From a virus: a stretch of DNA of 26,582 nucleotides. The position numbers were made by a program, and so were the translations under genes. Within the stretch, counting starts at the first letter, position 1, and each line of letters begins with the position of its first letter. The DNA lies in IMG/VR virus record IMGVR_UViG_3300025000_000378, positions 1-26,582 of that record. The stretch is one strand, 5' to 3'. The notes below the pieces were generated by a model that was not told the DNA's origin, did no database searches, and saw only the letters and a program-made list of their open reading frames with translations. This document shows positions 1 through 7,972 of this stretch, one piece after another.

Positions 1-145
1 ATATAAAAATATTTAAATTTATTAAATATTTTTCATATCCAATTTCAACAATTTCACCAATTGTAAAAGGTTTAATTTCAATTTCATCAACAAAAAAAGA
101 ACTACCTTTCAGTAGTCTTAATTCATCATCTATTTTAATATCCAT
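1..145 (-). CDS. partial phage conserved protein, N-terminal 48 residues
   Basis: An ATG at 143-145 opens a frame that stays open to the left window edge, so only the first 48 residues are visible (start MDIKIDDELRLLKGSSFF). A GAGGT ribosome site lies just upstream, overlapping the end of the preceding gene, whose TGA is at 156-158. This tight spacing fits a continuous late operon. The visible part is acidic, with a segment reading KPFTIGEIVEIGYEKY. That resembles the start of small conserved proteins found after the neck genes of clostridial phages, but I cannot assign a role. The rest of the gene lies outside the window. Confidence 0.6.
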   Translation of the reverse strand, partial: MDIKIDDELRLLKGSSFFVDEIEIKPFTIGEIVEIGYEKYLINLNIFI

Positions 146-155
146 AAAAATTACC

Positions 156-632
156 TCACTGAAAATCAATAAATTTATAACTAATCACACAACCAAAATA
201 ATCATCGTTTACCTTAAAATCACCCCCTGAATAAAGTTCTAAACTGAAATCACCAATATTTTTTTTTTTATTGTACATAGTATCGACTTGATCAAGTATG
301 TAATCGTAACGAAGACCATAATCTGTTTTAATTAATGAAGTATGAGAAAAAATATAAATATTTAATAAACCAGATTTAAATGAATTATTAATATACTTAT
401 AATTACCAAATGACATTGTTATATAACTTAATGGTGTATCTTGAATATCTATAGAATATTGATAGGGAAATATTTGCGAATGTATTAAACTAGCAGGATT
501 AAAATCATTTGGTAAATTATGATTTAAGAAATCTTTAGGATTAATTACTAATGCTTTAAGTAAATTTTCATTCGTAATTAATTTATAAATAATATTATTT
601 TTATATTCTGTTAACTTTTCAAATTGTCCAAT
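156..632 (-). CDS. probable neck / tail-completion protein, apparent ATT start
   Basis: The frame stays open upstream of the first ATG (414-416), back to a TGA at 639-641, and the upstream part reads as normal protein (GQFEKLTEY, NIIYKLITNENLLKALV, SLIHSQIFPYQYS). The internal ATG would remove about 72 residues of what looks like the conserved part of the protein. A GAGGTGA ribosome site at 639-645 is ideally placed for an ATT codon at 630-632, giving 158 residues. The only nearby conventional start, TTG, is out of frame and stops after a few codons. The C-terminal half (SLIKTDYGLRYDYILDQV, then GCVISYKFIDF) resembles tail-completion or neck proteins as I know them. The position after the Ig-domain neck gene agrees. 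The start codon is inferred; a sequencing slip is the alternative. Confidence 0.65.
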   Translation of the reverse strand: MGQFEKLTEYKNNIIYKLITNENLLKALVINPKDFLNHNLPNDFNPASLIHSQIFPYQYSIDIQDTPLSYITMSFGNYKYINNSFKSGLLNIYIFSHTSLIKTDYGLRYDYILDQVDTMYNKKKNIGDFSLELYSGGDFKVNDDYFGCVISYKFIDFQ

Positions 633-650
633 AAAATATCACCTCAACGA

Positions 651-1826
651 TTAAAACAAATTTTTCAATTTAATATCCTTCAAAACAATCTCACTTTCAT
701 CACTATTATCTACTGCATTTAATGTTATCATATATCCACTCTTCAATGCTTTCACACTACAATGATTTCCATCAATAACTGACAATTGATAACTTGAACT
801 ATCACCTACAACATTAAAAGTAAAATTCTGTTCCATTAAAATACCATTATTATATTTTTTAACAGTATATTGTTTTGTTTGTGTTACAATAATCTCAGTA
901 TCAGGCAAACTTGTGGATATAAGAGTATAAGTAAAGTTATTAACTACATCTTCAATAATCTCTACATTAATACTATCACTCACATTTATATCATCTGATT
1001 TTTGAACAGTAATTGTAACAGTACCTATTGTTAAAATACTCACAACACCATCTTCATCAATAGTGGCAATACTTTCATTACTTGAAGAATAAATTAAATT
1101 AGGTGAATCTACAATCTCTCCATTATCAGTTAATTGAGCATTAATTGTAAGTGATTGAGATTGTGCAATTTGTAGATTATCATTATTAAGGATGGTAAGT
1201 ACATATGTATGTTCTTCCTGTGCCTCTTGACTATACATAATCTCTAATCTAAGAATTCCAGGTTCAACTATATCATTGATATCTTTTACCTCATAATTCT
1301 GCAATCCTAGTTTATAAATCTCTCCACGTTTAATTTGCCTTGTGATTTCTGTGTTAGGTATTCTTAATACAATAGTAGTTGATGGAGTCTCTATATAAAC
1401 AGTTTTATCCGTATCAAGATTCGCAGTTGAATTTACAATACAAGGAATTTGATATGAAGTGTTGTTTTTGTATAGATTGATTATATTGTTACATTTCACC
1501 ATACCAGCAGTTTTATATGCTTGTATATCATCAATACTTCCTGTTACTAACCATTTATAATCATCATAATCAACAATAGAACCAGTATTAATATTAATAT
1601 CCATTGTAACATGTAATTTTCTATCATATTTAGCTTGATTTAATGGATTGGTAAAATATTGAACTAATGCTCTACAAGTTACTCCATCTACAATAACATC
1701 TGCTCCTTCAGCACTATAATATCTTCTTATATCAAAATTATCTTTTACTTCATTTATTGTTTCTTCTGCTGAATAGAATTGAGTAATTGGATCTGTATTA
1801 TTTAACCATTCTTGTCTTGTGTTCAT
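651..1826 (-). CDS. head-closure/connector protein with Ig-like (BIG2) domain
   Basis: This is a 391-residue protein with an AGAGG ribosome site before its ATG. Residues 1 to about 200 form a globular part (ADVIVDGVTCRALVQYF, YDDYKWLVTGSIDDIQAYK) like the small head-closure proteins encoded between capsid and tail genes. Residues about 205-290 form a bacterial Ig-like domain of BIG2 type: SLTINAQLTDNGEIV, the typical YSSSNESIATIDEDGVVS and then GTVTITVQ. A third beta-rich part follows. Ig-like domains on phage structural proteins commonly decorate the virion and bind surface glycans weakly; that role is inferred here. The gene lies in the connector segment downstream of a fibre-like gene and upstream of the probable neck protein. 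Confidence 0.6.
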   Translation of the reverse strand: MNTRQEWLNNTDPITQFYSAEETINEVKDNFDIRRYYSAEGADVIVDGVTCRALVQYFTNPLNQAKYDRKLHVTMDININTGSIVDYDDYKWLVTGSIDDIQAYKTAGMVKCNNIINLYKNNTSYQIPCIVNSTANLDTDKTVYIETPSTTIVLRIPNTEITRQIKRGEIYKLGLQNYEVKDINDIVEPGILRLEIMYSQEAQEEHTYVLTILNNDNLQIAQSQSLTINAQLTDNGEIVDSPNLIYSSSNESIATIDEDGVVSILTIGTVTITVQKSDDINVSDSINVEIIEDVVNNFTYTLISTSLPDTEIIVTQTKQYTVKKYNNGILMEQNFTFNVVGDSSSYQLSVIDGNHCSVKALKSGYMITLNAVDNSDESEIVLKDIKLKNLF

Positions 1827-1914
1827 AAATCACAACCTCTTATAATAAATTATATTATTAAAGAGTAGATTATAATAAGTATATCTACTCTTTAATAACT
1901 ATTATTATTAATAA

Positions 1915-2190
1915 TTAAAATGGTGCTTTTGCTAATCCTTCAATTCTCATTGCAGAAGCATCTGCTGCTGCTTTATAATATAATTTTTTAAAAGGTACAG
2001 CAATATTTGTTCTTGATTCTCCTGCTTTTAAAACCATTAAATTGTTAGCTGCGCTTGCACTGGCAATGTCAAAACTTAGCGTTACAATATTTGCACTATC
2101 GTTTACAATAAGATTAATAAATTCTATATTTAATTCTACATTTTGTTCTAATTCGTTAACTACTAAACTCCTACCAATGAAATTCGTCAT
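1915..2190 (-). CDS. small virion-associated protein of unknown function
   Basis: This 91-residue protein has a strong AAGGAGG ribosome site 7-8 nt before its ATG. The middle is rich in alanine and serine (SFDIASASAANNLMVLKAG) and the C-terminus reads KKLYYKAAADASAMRIEG. There is no signal peptide or membrane segment. It lies between the fibre-like protein and the Ig-domain neck protein in a closely packed set of structural genes, so a small head or head-tail decoration role is plausible. I do not recognise the family with certainty. Confidence 0.55.
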   Translation of the reverse strand: MTNFIGRSLVVNELEQNVELNIEFINLIVNDSANIVTLSFDIASASAANNLMVLKAGESRTNIAVPFKKLYYKAAADASAMRIEGLAKAPF

Positions 2191-2228
2191 AATAAATTCC
2201 TCCTTATAATATTTATTTTATTATTTTA

Positions 2229-3134
2229 TTAAACAGTAGCAATATAATACAAATATACATTCATTGCTCCATTACCTTCGGTTACAATACTTGTAAAATC
2301 AGCATTACCAGTCACGGTAATTCTAGGAGTAGAAGCGACAGCATTAAAACATGTATCCATTGGAGCACCAGAACCAACAGTTCCAGCAGCAAAAACAGAC
2401 TGTGCTACACTTGCAGAGAATTTACCTAATGTACCAGCAACACCAATTTGTATTACGGCAGATGTATCACCAGCAAATCCAGCAGAAACAATAGCTTTCC
2501 ATCCAACAACAATAGCACCTGCTGGTAATTGTGAAGTAAAATCAATATAACCAGTAGTGTCAAGATTATCGGTAAAATTAGCTATAAGACATGTTTTATT
2601 AATATATGATAATTTGGGAACTGCTAATGCTAAAGTTCCATCTGCCCCTAAACTAGCATCTCCACCAACAGCAACAGATACCAAATCAGTACCATCACCA
2701 ACAAGAATTTGACCAGAAGTTTTTGCATTTAATACAGTTGTACCAGCAACTCCACCTACAACAAGGGAACCCCTTGCAATTGCATCTAGTACATTTAATT
2801 CTGTTGCAGTGGAAGTTAATGCTACATCTTCATTTATTTTAGGACTAGTTAATGTTTTATTAGTCAAAGTTTGTGCAGTATCAAGCACCACAAATGTATC
2901 AGCAGCATCTACAATATTAGGTATAGTTACTATAGGGTTAGCATGAGTTTGATTAGCAGATGTTATAATTACCCCTGCATCAGTATCGTCTATTTTTGCA
3001 TCTGTTAATACTATTCCATCTATCTTTTTATTTGCGTCAAGAACTACTGCTTTACTGGCTTCTGCTGTCCCAAGGGTAACTTCTTCGTATGCAGATGCTA
3101 ATGGTGTTTTGAATTGAAAATCACTATATCCCAA
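2229..3134 (-). CDS. head/tail fibre-like structural protein
   Basis: A 301-residue Ala/Thr/Val-rich protein starts with TTG behind an AGGAGG site about 8 nt away; no closer ATG exists. Residues about 85-105 carry the segment TAQTLTNKTLTSPKIN, which is typical of phage fibre proteins at the junction between an N-terminal attachment part and a beta-structured shaft. It is followed by ATELNVLDAI and GQILVGDGT, also common in fibre shafts. The C-terminal 110 residues form a separate beta-rich head (PAGAIVVGWKAIVSAGF to YLYYIATV). Its place among the connector genes, far from the tail fibre cluster at 17-21 kb, suggests a head fibre or neck appendage rather than a distal tail fibre. That assignment is inferred. 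Confidence 0.6.
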   Translation of the reverse strand: MGYSDFQFKTPLASAYEEVTLGTAEASKAVVLDANKKIDGIVLTDAKIDDTDAGVIITSANQTHANPIVTIPNIVDAADTFVVLDTAQTLTNKTLTSPKINEDVALTSTATELNVLDAIARGSLVVGGVAGTTVLNAKTSGQILVGDGTDLVSVAVGGDASLGADGTLALAVPKLSYINKTCLIANFTDNLDTTGYIDFTSQLPAGAIVVGWKAIVSAGFAGDTSAVIQIGVAGTLGKFSASVAQSVFAAGTVGSGAPMDTCFNAVASTPRITVTGNADFTSIVTEGNGAMNVYLYYIATV

Positions 3135-3181
3135 TTTACTTTCCTCCTTTTATCTTAATTTTATTTAAAATTATATTACAT

Positions 3182-3421
3182 TTACATGATTTCTTTTTCC
3201 ATATAAGGTATCCTACGAATAAAATTACTTATATCAAGAATTTCACTCCTTAATTCTGGATAATCATGTAAAGATATATTAAATTCTTTTTCAATCATGT
3301 GCATTATGTGATTAATTTTTAAGTATTCTTTATTACATAAATCATTTAAACTCATTTCACAACTTGGTGTTTTAATAAGAATTTGTTTATTGTGATTATA
3401 TTTATTTTTATTATTTATCAT
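3182..3421 (-). CDS. small conserved phage protein
   Basis: A 79-residue protein. The N-terminus is basic and Asn/Lys-rich (NNKNKYNHNKQ), followed by a helical C-terminal half (MIEKEFNISLHDYPELRSEI, then FIRRIP). A weak GGTGATAG site precedes the ATG. It sits 12 nt after the stop of the 135-residue neck-like gene and before the fibre-like gene, so it belongs to the same transcript. I know of no function; the HDYPELR-type segment looks conserved rather than random. Confidence 0.5.
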   Translation of the reverse strand: MINNKNKYNHNKQILIKTPSCEMSLNDLCNKEYLKINHIMHMIEKEFNISLHDYPELRSEILDISNFIRRIPYMEKEIM

Positions 3422-3433
3422 ACTATCACCAAC

Positions 3434-3841
3434 TTAATTAGAATAAGAATAAAATTCTTGTCTGAATGCATCAATTTCTTCTTGAAGATTTTTAATAGAT
3501 TCATTTAAAACTTTATATTCTGCAACTTTATCAACAAGTTTATTAAAATCTTTTGTTCCTAAATAGGTTTTAGTATAATCTAATTCTGATTTTCTTTGTC
3601 TTTTTTCTTCTAACAACATATTTAATGCAATTAATTCAATTTCATCTTGACCTAATATTTCAATAAATTCACCATCATAATTTTCATCAACAATATAAAT
3701 TAAACTATGTGATATTGTTTTATGACATTTACTTACACCTGTTTTAAAAAATTGAAATACTTGATCTTCTTTATATGAATAATCTTTACCTGATTTAATA
3801 AAGAATGCATCATAAATTTCTGAGAGGGGAGTACCAGCCAT
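3434..3841 (-). CDS. head-tail connector / neck protein candidate
   Basis: A 135-residue helical protein with an AAAGGGAG ribosome site. The start MAGTPLSEIYDAFFIK followed by a central segment of the form ELIALNMLLEEKRQRKSEL is a pattern I associate with small head-completion or connector proteins encoded just downstream of the capsid gene in phages of Firmicutes. The C-terminus is a likely coiled coil (VAEYKVLNESIKNLQEEI). The gene follows the 157-residue gene by 15 nt. The role (adaptor ring on the portal) is inferred from position and length rather than from catalytic or binding residues. Confidence 0.6.
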   Translation of the reverse strand: MAGTPLSEIYDAFFIKSGKDYSYKEDQVFQFFKTGVSKCHKTISHSLIYIVDENYDGEFIEILGQDEIELIALNMLLEEKRQRKSELDYTKTYLGTKDFNKLVDKVAEYKVLNESIKNLQEEIDAFRQEFYSYSN

Positions 3842-3856
3842 ATTTATTCACTCCCT

Positions 3857-4330
3857 TTAATCATCATTTTTGAATGGTAAATTTGTATATTCGGTTAAAA
3901 ACTGAATTTTATCATAATCATTTATCTTATTTTTTTTAGCATAATTAACTATTTTTGATTTTTCTTGATTAGTAATGATATTTTCAGTTACGTGTTTTTT
4001 GAATGTACTAAATGTTTTGTAATCAAAAATTTCTTTACATTTTTCATCAGTTAGGATTAATTGAGTACGTTTTTCTTCTTTATTGTCAAAACCAAGATGT
4101 TCTCTCATCTCTGGATTCTCAATATAGCAACGAGCGTGTGAGCCTATCCCATCATTTCCAGAGAGAAATAGATTTTTATTTTGCACTTGTGTTTCAATTT
4201 CCATATTAGGAATATATACTGTTTGGTTAGCTTTGATGAATTCATCACCTTCCATAGAATATCGTTCCCATGATACATTCCAATCACATAAGTTTCTAAC
4301 CCTTGAACGACTGTTCATATCTATTGCCAT
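3857..4330 (-). CDS. phage structural protein of unknown function
   Basis: A 157-residue protein with a GGAGGG ribosome site 9-10 nt before its ATG. It starts MAIDMNSRSRVRNLCDWNVS, continues with a beta-rich middle (TVYIPNMEIETQVQNKNLFL, GNDGIGSHARCYIEN) and ends with a charged helical tail. It is the first structural gene after the endonuclease-terminator block at 4413-6050 and heads the neck-gene run. In many phages this slot, next after the major capsid gene, holds a small head protein. I cannot name the family. Confidence 0.55.
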   Translation of the reverse strand: MAIDMNSRSRVRNLCDWNVSWERYSMEGDEFIKANQTVYIPNMEIETQVQNKNLFLSGNDGIGSHARCYIENPEMREHLGFDNKEEKRTQLILTDEKCKEIFDYKTFSTFKKHVTENIITNQEKSKIVNYAKKNKINDYDKIQFLTEYTNLPFKNDD

Positions 4331-4412
4331 AATTTATTTTTCCCTCCATATAACCTTTATTATTTTGTTGTTTTTGATTTGTTTTGCTGTTTAATTTATA
4401 ATACATAAACGC

Positions 4413-4446
4413 AAATAAAAAAGAAGCATATTAGATTGCTTCTTTT
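4413..4446 (-). terminator. intrinsic terminator overlapping the endonuclease stop codon
   Basis: On the minus strand the arms AAGAAGC and GCTTCTT (4421-4427 and 4438-4444 in plus coordinates) form a 7-bp stem with a 10-nt loop, followed by a TTTTTTATTT run. The TAA of the 539-residue endonuclease gene (4431-4433) lies inside the loop, so the terminator is part of that gene's 3' end. It would separate the endonuclease from the neck genes downstream. Confidence 0.8.
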
Positions 4447-6050
4447 AAGTCTGTTAATTTAATTTTTCTTAATTCTCCATAATCAAAATCAAATTCTCCC
4501 TGTGAATTAATTATTTTATTATTGTCAATGTCAAATTTTATGTAGTGGTGATTTTGATTTAAATATGTACGTGCGTAAGATATCATTTCTATTAGTTTTG
4601 TGTCTGATGGGAGATTGTCATTACGTGAAATAATATTTATACTCTTCCAGTTAGAACGATACAATGAATACCATCTATTTCTTTGTTTTTTATCAAATGC
4701 ATCTTGTGTTAAACCACCTAATTTAATTGATAACCAATGTCCTCCAAAATCACATTCAATATATAATTTTTCTTCTGGAAAAGCAATATCTAAAGAAGCA
4801 TTATAATATGGGTAATTTATTTCTCCACCAATTAACTGATGAACATAAATTTGCTGTTTAGAACGTGGTGCAGTACCATTTTTAAATAAAGTTTCTCTTA
4901 CTTTAGCAGAAATTTCCTTATTTTTCATGGGATTATCTACTCCATATATTGCTAAACACATTAATTTTGTATATATTTTCGTACAATCATCACATTGTTT
5001 TTTATTACTATATATGAAAGTATTATATGTCGTAGTAAATTTGTTTCCACATCTACATTCAATAAGAATATTTTCATTTGTTCTAATATAATCAATTTCA
5101 CTAGTTAATAATTTACAACCATTACCATTATCACCTTCGATAATTGCTTTTATATCACAATATGGTGTTTTAAGTTTTTCTGAAAGTAATTTCATAGCAC
5201 ATACTTCACATTGCCTTTTGCCACTTGAAAAATTATCATATGTTGTAGTAAATACATTACCACATTTACATTCGATGTCTAAGTTGCTTTTTGCGTCTAT
5301 ATATTTTTTACTTATTAACTTACAATTACTTTCACTTTCAACTTCTATAAAATATTTTACTATTTCATATGGTTTTCTTAACTTATCACCTGTATTTTTA
5401 TACCCACATTCTTTACATTGTCTTTGATTATCTGATTTAAAGCTATTAAAGCAAACATAAAAATCATTTCCACATTTACATTTTAATTTTAAATTTTCGT
5501 GTGCATTTAAATACTCTTTGCTTAATAATTCACATCCACTTTCTGATTCAATTTCAATAAAATATTTAACTTCTTCATAAGATAGTGTTTTAATTTCTCT
5601 CATTGATTTTTTATAGCATTCAGAACATCTTCTTACATTTCTTTTATTGAAATTGTCAAAACTAACATTAAAATGATTTCCACACTTACATTTTACTTCA
5701 AGTTTATCAAATATTCCAGTATATTCATTACTAATTAATTCACAACCAGAATTACTTTCAACTTCAATATAGTTTTTAACATATTCATATGATAATAATC
5801 TTTTATTTCTTGTAATTAATTTACCGCAAGTATTACATTGTTTTTTATTCCTACTTTTAAATTTATCAAAGTCTGTTTCAAATATATTTCCATTTGTACA
5901 TCCACATTGAATTTTTATTTTTACTTTTACATTGCTTTTATTTTGTTTAAATTTCTCAATTTCAAATTCTTCTTGTGTAGTAATTAATTTGCAACCATTA
6001 CCAGTATTTTCGTTATTTATATACTCTTTAATTGTGCTATATGTAGTCAT
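4431..6050 (-). CDS. putative homing endonuclease: five zinc-ribbon repeats plus PD-(D/E)XK-like nuclease
   Basis: A 539-residue protein starting with ATG behind AGGAGG. Residues 4-365 are five tandem units of about 70 residues. Each runs from a Y..VK.YIE-like helix through SGCEL(I/L)S.EY to a CKCGN...F...QC.EC zinc ribbon (units near 4, 87, 156, 227 and 296). A YGVDNPMKNKEI segment follows (367-380). The C-terminal domain (about 395-510) has LDIAFPEEKLYIECDFGGHW, with D421, E432 and D434 as likely PD-(D/E)XK metal ligands of a VSR-like nuclease. The inferred role is a free-standing selfish endonuclease whose zinc-ribbon array reads a long DNA site. It sits between the major capsid gene and the neck genes, with its own promoter, leader and terminator. 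It looks intact. An alternative is a phage nuclease with another role. Confidence 0.75.
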   Translation of the reverse strand: MTTYSTIKEYINNENTGNGCKLITTQEEFEIEKFKQNKSNVKVKIKIQCGCTNGNIFETDFDKFKSRNKKQCNTCGKLITRNKRLLSYEYVKNYIEVESNSGCELISNEYTGIFDKLEVKCKCGNHFNVSFDNFNKRNVRRCSECYKKSMREIKTLSYEEVKYFIEIESESGCELLSKEYLNAHENLKLKCKCGNDFYVCFNSFKSDNQRQCKECGYKNTGDKLRKPYEIVKYFIEVESESNCKLISKKYIDAKSNLDIECKCGNVFTTTYDNFSSGKRQCEVCAMKLLSEKLKTPYCDIKAIIEGDNGNGCKLLTSEIDYIRTNENILIECRCGNKFTTTYNTFIYSNKKQCDDCTKIYTKLMCLAIYGVDNPMKNKEISAKVRETLFKNGTAPRSKQQIYVHQLIGGEINYPYYNASLDIAFPEEKLYIECDFGGHWLSIKLGGLTQDAFDKKQRNRWYSLYRSNWKSINIISRNDNLPSDTKLIEMISYARTYLNQNHHYIKFDIDNNKIINSQGEFDFDYGELRKIKLTDLKEAI

Positions 6051-6056
6051 ATAATT

Positions 6057-6157
6057 CCTCCTATAGAATTTAGTATTCCTAAAATTATTAATATAAGAAG
6101 GAGGTCTAGGAAAACCTCCTTATCAATATTAATCAAGCATCGATTCAAGATTAATAT
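6057..6157 (-). promoter_or_regulatory. two-hairpin leader with SD/anti-SD stem before the 539-residue endonuclease
   Basis: Hairpin 1 has arms ATATTAATC and GATTAATAT (6126-6134 and 6149-6157). Hairpin 2 has arms AAGGAGGT and ACCTCCTT (6098-6105 and 6114-6121). These arms are exactly a consensus Shine-Dalgarno sequence and its complement. The real ribosome site AGGAGG lies at 6057-6062, 6 nt before the ATG. CCTCCT in hairpin 2 could pair with it. The tract after hairpin 2 is only moderately U-rich, so it may be a weak terminator or purely a translational control element. Confidence 0.6.
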
Positions 6158-6171
6158 CTATCTTAATATGT

Positions 6172-6200
6172 ATTATACAATTATATTAACAATCTGTCAA
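6172..6200 (-). promoter_or_regulatory. perfect consensus sigma-A type promoter
   Basis: TTGACA (plus 6195-6200) and TATAAT (plus 6172-6177) are separated by exactly 17 nt on the minus strand. The site is in the intergenic gap directly after the major capsid gene stop. The expected start point is near 6165, about 8 nt before hairpin 1 of the leader. It would drive the 539-residue endonuclease and, if the terminator at 4413-4446 is read through, the neck genes. It is the only perfect match I found in the window. Confidence 0.85.
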
Positions 6201-6215
6201 GAATTATTTTATAAT

Positions 6216-7343
6216 TTATTCTGCTAAGGCATCATCATATATATATCCCATTGCAGGAATCATTTCAATTAATACCTTATTTCCGTAACTAATGTCGAAT
6301 CTTGTCACTTCTGCACGTAAATTAATATCTGTTGCGGTCATAGTCTGCAATGTCCCTTGTATACCGATCTGAAGGGGGGAAACAAAACCTTGTGGTAAAA
6401 ACCACAAATCAGTTGTAGGCAATTGAGGGGCATAGAAATCACCAGCGGTATTAAGATCGATCATATTATAACTATTAGGCATTTCTACAACAACACTACC
6501 TTTATAATTTTTAATAAGACCAGTTTTCATTACTTCTTCCATTACATACTCAGGGAATCTAAATTCTGTACCTGCTGACACTACGTTGAAAGTAGTTAAT
6601 TCACCAAGTTTACTAACAGCACTATAATCACCCATAATAGTAACAGAAGTACCAAAACGCCTAGCTTTTTTTCTTACATTTTCAACATTCGTCTTAGTAA
6701 TTCCCTCAGCATAATTCTTTAAAGTAGTAGCAGCAGTAATAGCACTTCTTAAAGCATTAATATGAGATAGTACCATTTGATTAATAATATCTGTCATTAC
6801 TTGTTCATTGGCGTAGGCCATCGTATTAGTATCCCCAGACAATAATTCTCTAGGATCAATAATCAAACCACCAGTAGCATTTTGAACTGTCATAGTACCA
6901 GTTCTTTTCTTAACGGTAGGGAATACAAACGAACCAGAATTTGCCTGAATTCTTGACTTATCTCCTTGTAACTGGACTACGGAGAACCTCAATTCCTCAT
7001 TTTCTTTTACGCGTGTTACTTGGCCCATAGCATTATTAATAGATAATCTCTTCTCTAAAGGTTGTTGAATAGTAATAGTGCGAATAGCATTTAATTCAGC
7101 TTTAGCCTTAGTATTACCATCTTCAGCCATTCCTGCTAAAGTTTTAATCTTGTCCATCACTGTATCAACTTTTTTACCATATTTACTAGTATCCTTACCA
7201 TAAAGTACATTAGTAAAAATTTCAATATCTTCACTAGGACGATTATTTGTCATTGCATTTGACAACTTATTTTTTACAATTTTATTAATTTCAATTTGTT
7301 CTGCATTCTCACTTAAATTCTTAAAATCAATTCCTGAATTCAT
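6216..7343 (-). CDS. major capsid protein (HK97-like fold)
   Basis: A 375-residue protein with an AGGAGG ribosome site 7 nt before its ATG. It is encoded directly after the protease-scaffold fusion and the probable decoration protein, the classical position of the major head protein. The first roughly 100 residues are helical and charged (a likely N-terminal arm or delta-like region, with EEDGN and KAELNAIRTITIQQP stretches). A body follows (RTGTMTVQNATGGLIIDPRE, a long helix with MTDIINQMVLSHINALRSAI, then SVTIMGDYSAVSKLGEL). The C-terminal part is beta-rich (GSVVVEMPNSYNMIDL, GNKVLIEMIPAMGYIYDD). The size matches HK97-like capsid proteins. The assignment rests on context plus overall pattern; no catalytic motif is expected. 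Confidence 0.85.
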   Translation of the reverse strand: MNSGIDFKNLSENAEQIEINKIVKNKLSNAMTNNRPSEDIEIFTNVLYGKDTSKYGKKVDTVMDKIKTLAGMAEDGNTKAKAELNAIRTITIQQPLEKRLSINNAMGQVTRVKENEELRFSVVQLQGDKSRIQANSGSFVFPTVKKRTGTMTVQNATGGLIIDPRELLSGDTNTMAYANEQVMTDIINQMVLSHINALRSAITAATTLKNYAEGITKTNVENVRKKARRFGTSVTIMGDYSAVSKLGELTTFNVVSAGTEFRFPEYVMEEVMKTGLIKNYKGSVVVEMPNSYNMIDLNTAGDFYAPQLPTTDLWFLPQGFVSPLQIGIQGTLQTMTATDINLRAEVTRFDISYGNKVLIEMIPAMGYIYDDALAE

Positions 7344-7397
7344 ATTTAATACCTCCTATTTTATTTTAATTATTTTAATACTCTAATAAAACCAATC

Positions 7398-7916
7398 TTA
7401 CAAATCGTTTGCCATAACTTCCACAACATAACCACCAGGAACAACTCCACCACCTGCATCAATAGTAAATGAACCAAAAGTAGTTTTCTTAATCACTTTA
7501 AGATAAATTGCATATGTAGAAGGATCAGCAGTTTTAGTCCATTTTTGAGTATTAGTAGTATCAGCTACAGACCTACCAATAATAAAATCACCTACAGCAA
7601 CATTAGCAAATGTATCAGTAACTAAATCAGCAGACATATCTAATTGTTGACCTACTAAATCTTTAAGTCTAAATGCACGAATATACTCACCTGCAACTAC
7701 CTTATATTCATCAGTATTGATAATTTCAGGTTTATCAATGATATTAAACATTACATAAATATCACCAAGTTTTGCTGTTGCTAAATCTGGAACAATTACC
7801 TGAGTGTCAGAAACTACATTAAACTGATAACCGTTATATGTATCTGCAATTGCTAATACATTAGGTTTATTAGGAACCTTTAGAAAATTAGAATCATGAA
7901 ACTTGAATAAACTCAT
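7398..7916 (-). CDS. probable capsid decoration protein
   Basis: A 172-residue beta-rich protein with a strong AGGAGGT ribosome site. It lies between the protease-scaffold gene and the major capsid gene, the usual slot for a head decoration or stabilisation protein. Segments such as YQFNVVSDTQVIVPDL, GDIYVMFNIIDKPEI and a Gly/Val C-terminus (GGGVVPGGYVVEVMANDL) suggest a compact beta barrel. There are no cysteines or membrane segments. The function is inferred from position only. Confidence 0.6.
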   Translation of the reverse strand: MSLFKFHDSNFLKVPNKPNVLAIADTYNGYQFNVVSDTQVIVPDLATAKLGDIYVMFNIIDKPEIINTDEYKVVAGEYIRAFRLKDLVGQQLDMSADLVTDTFANVAVGDFIIGRSVADTTNTQKWTKTADPSTYAIYLKVIKKTTFGSFTIDAGGGVVPGGYVVEVMANDL

Positions 7917-7972
7917 ATTTATTACCTCCTATTATTTTTATATTTTAAATTATATATTTACTTTCTTCAAAC

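Noticed and set aside
4413-6215. Group I intron between the capsid and neck genes
   Set aside because: The flanking genes are complete and different, so no split exon is seen, and I could not identify the P/Q/R/S core elements. The same holds for the other four nuclease genes; they look free-standing.
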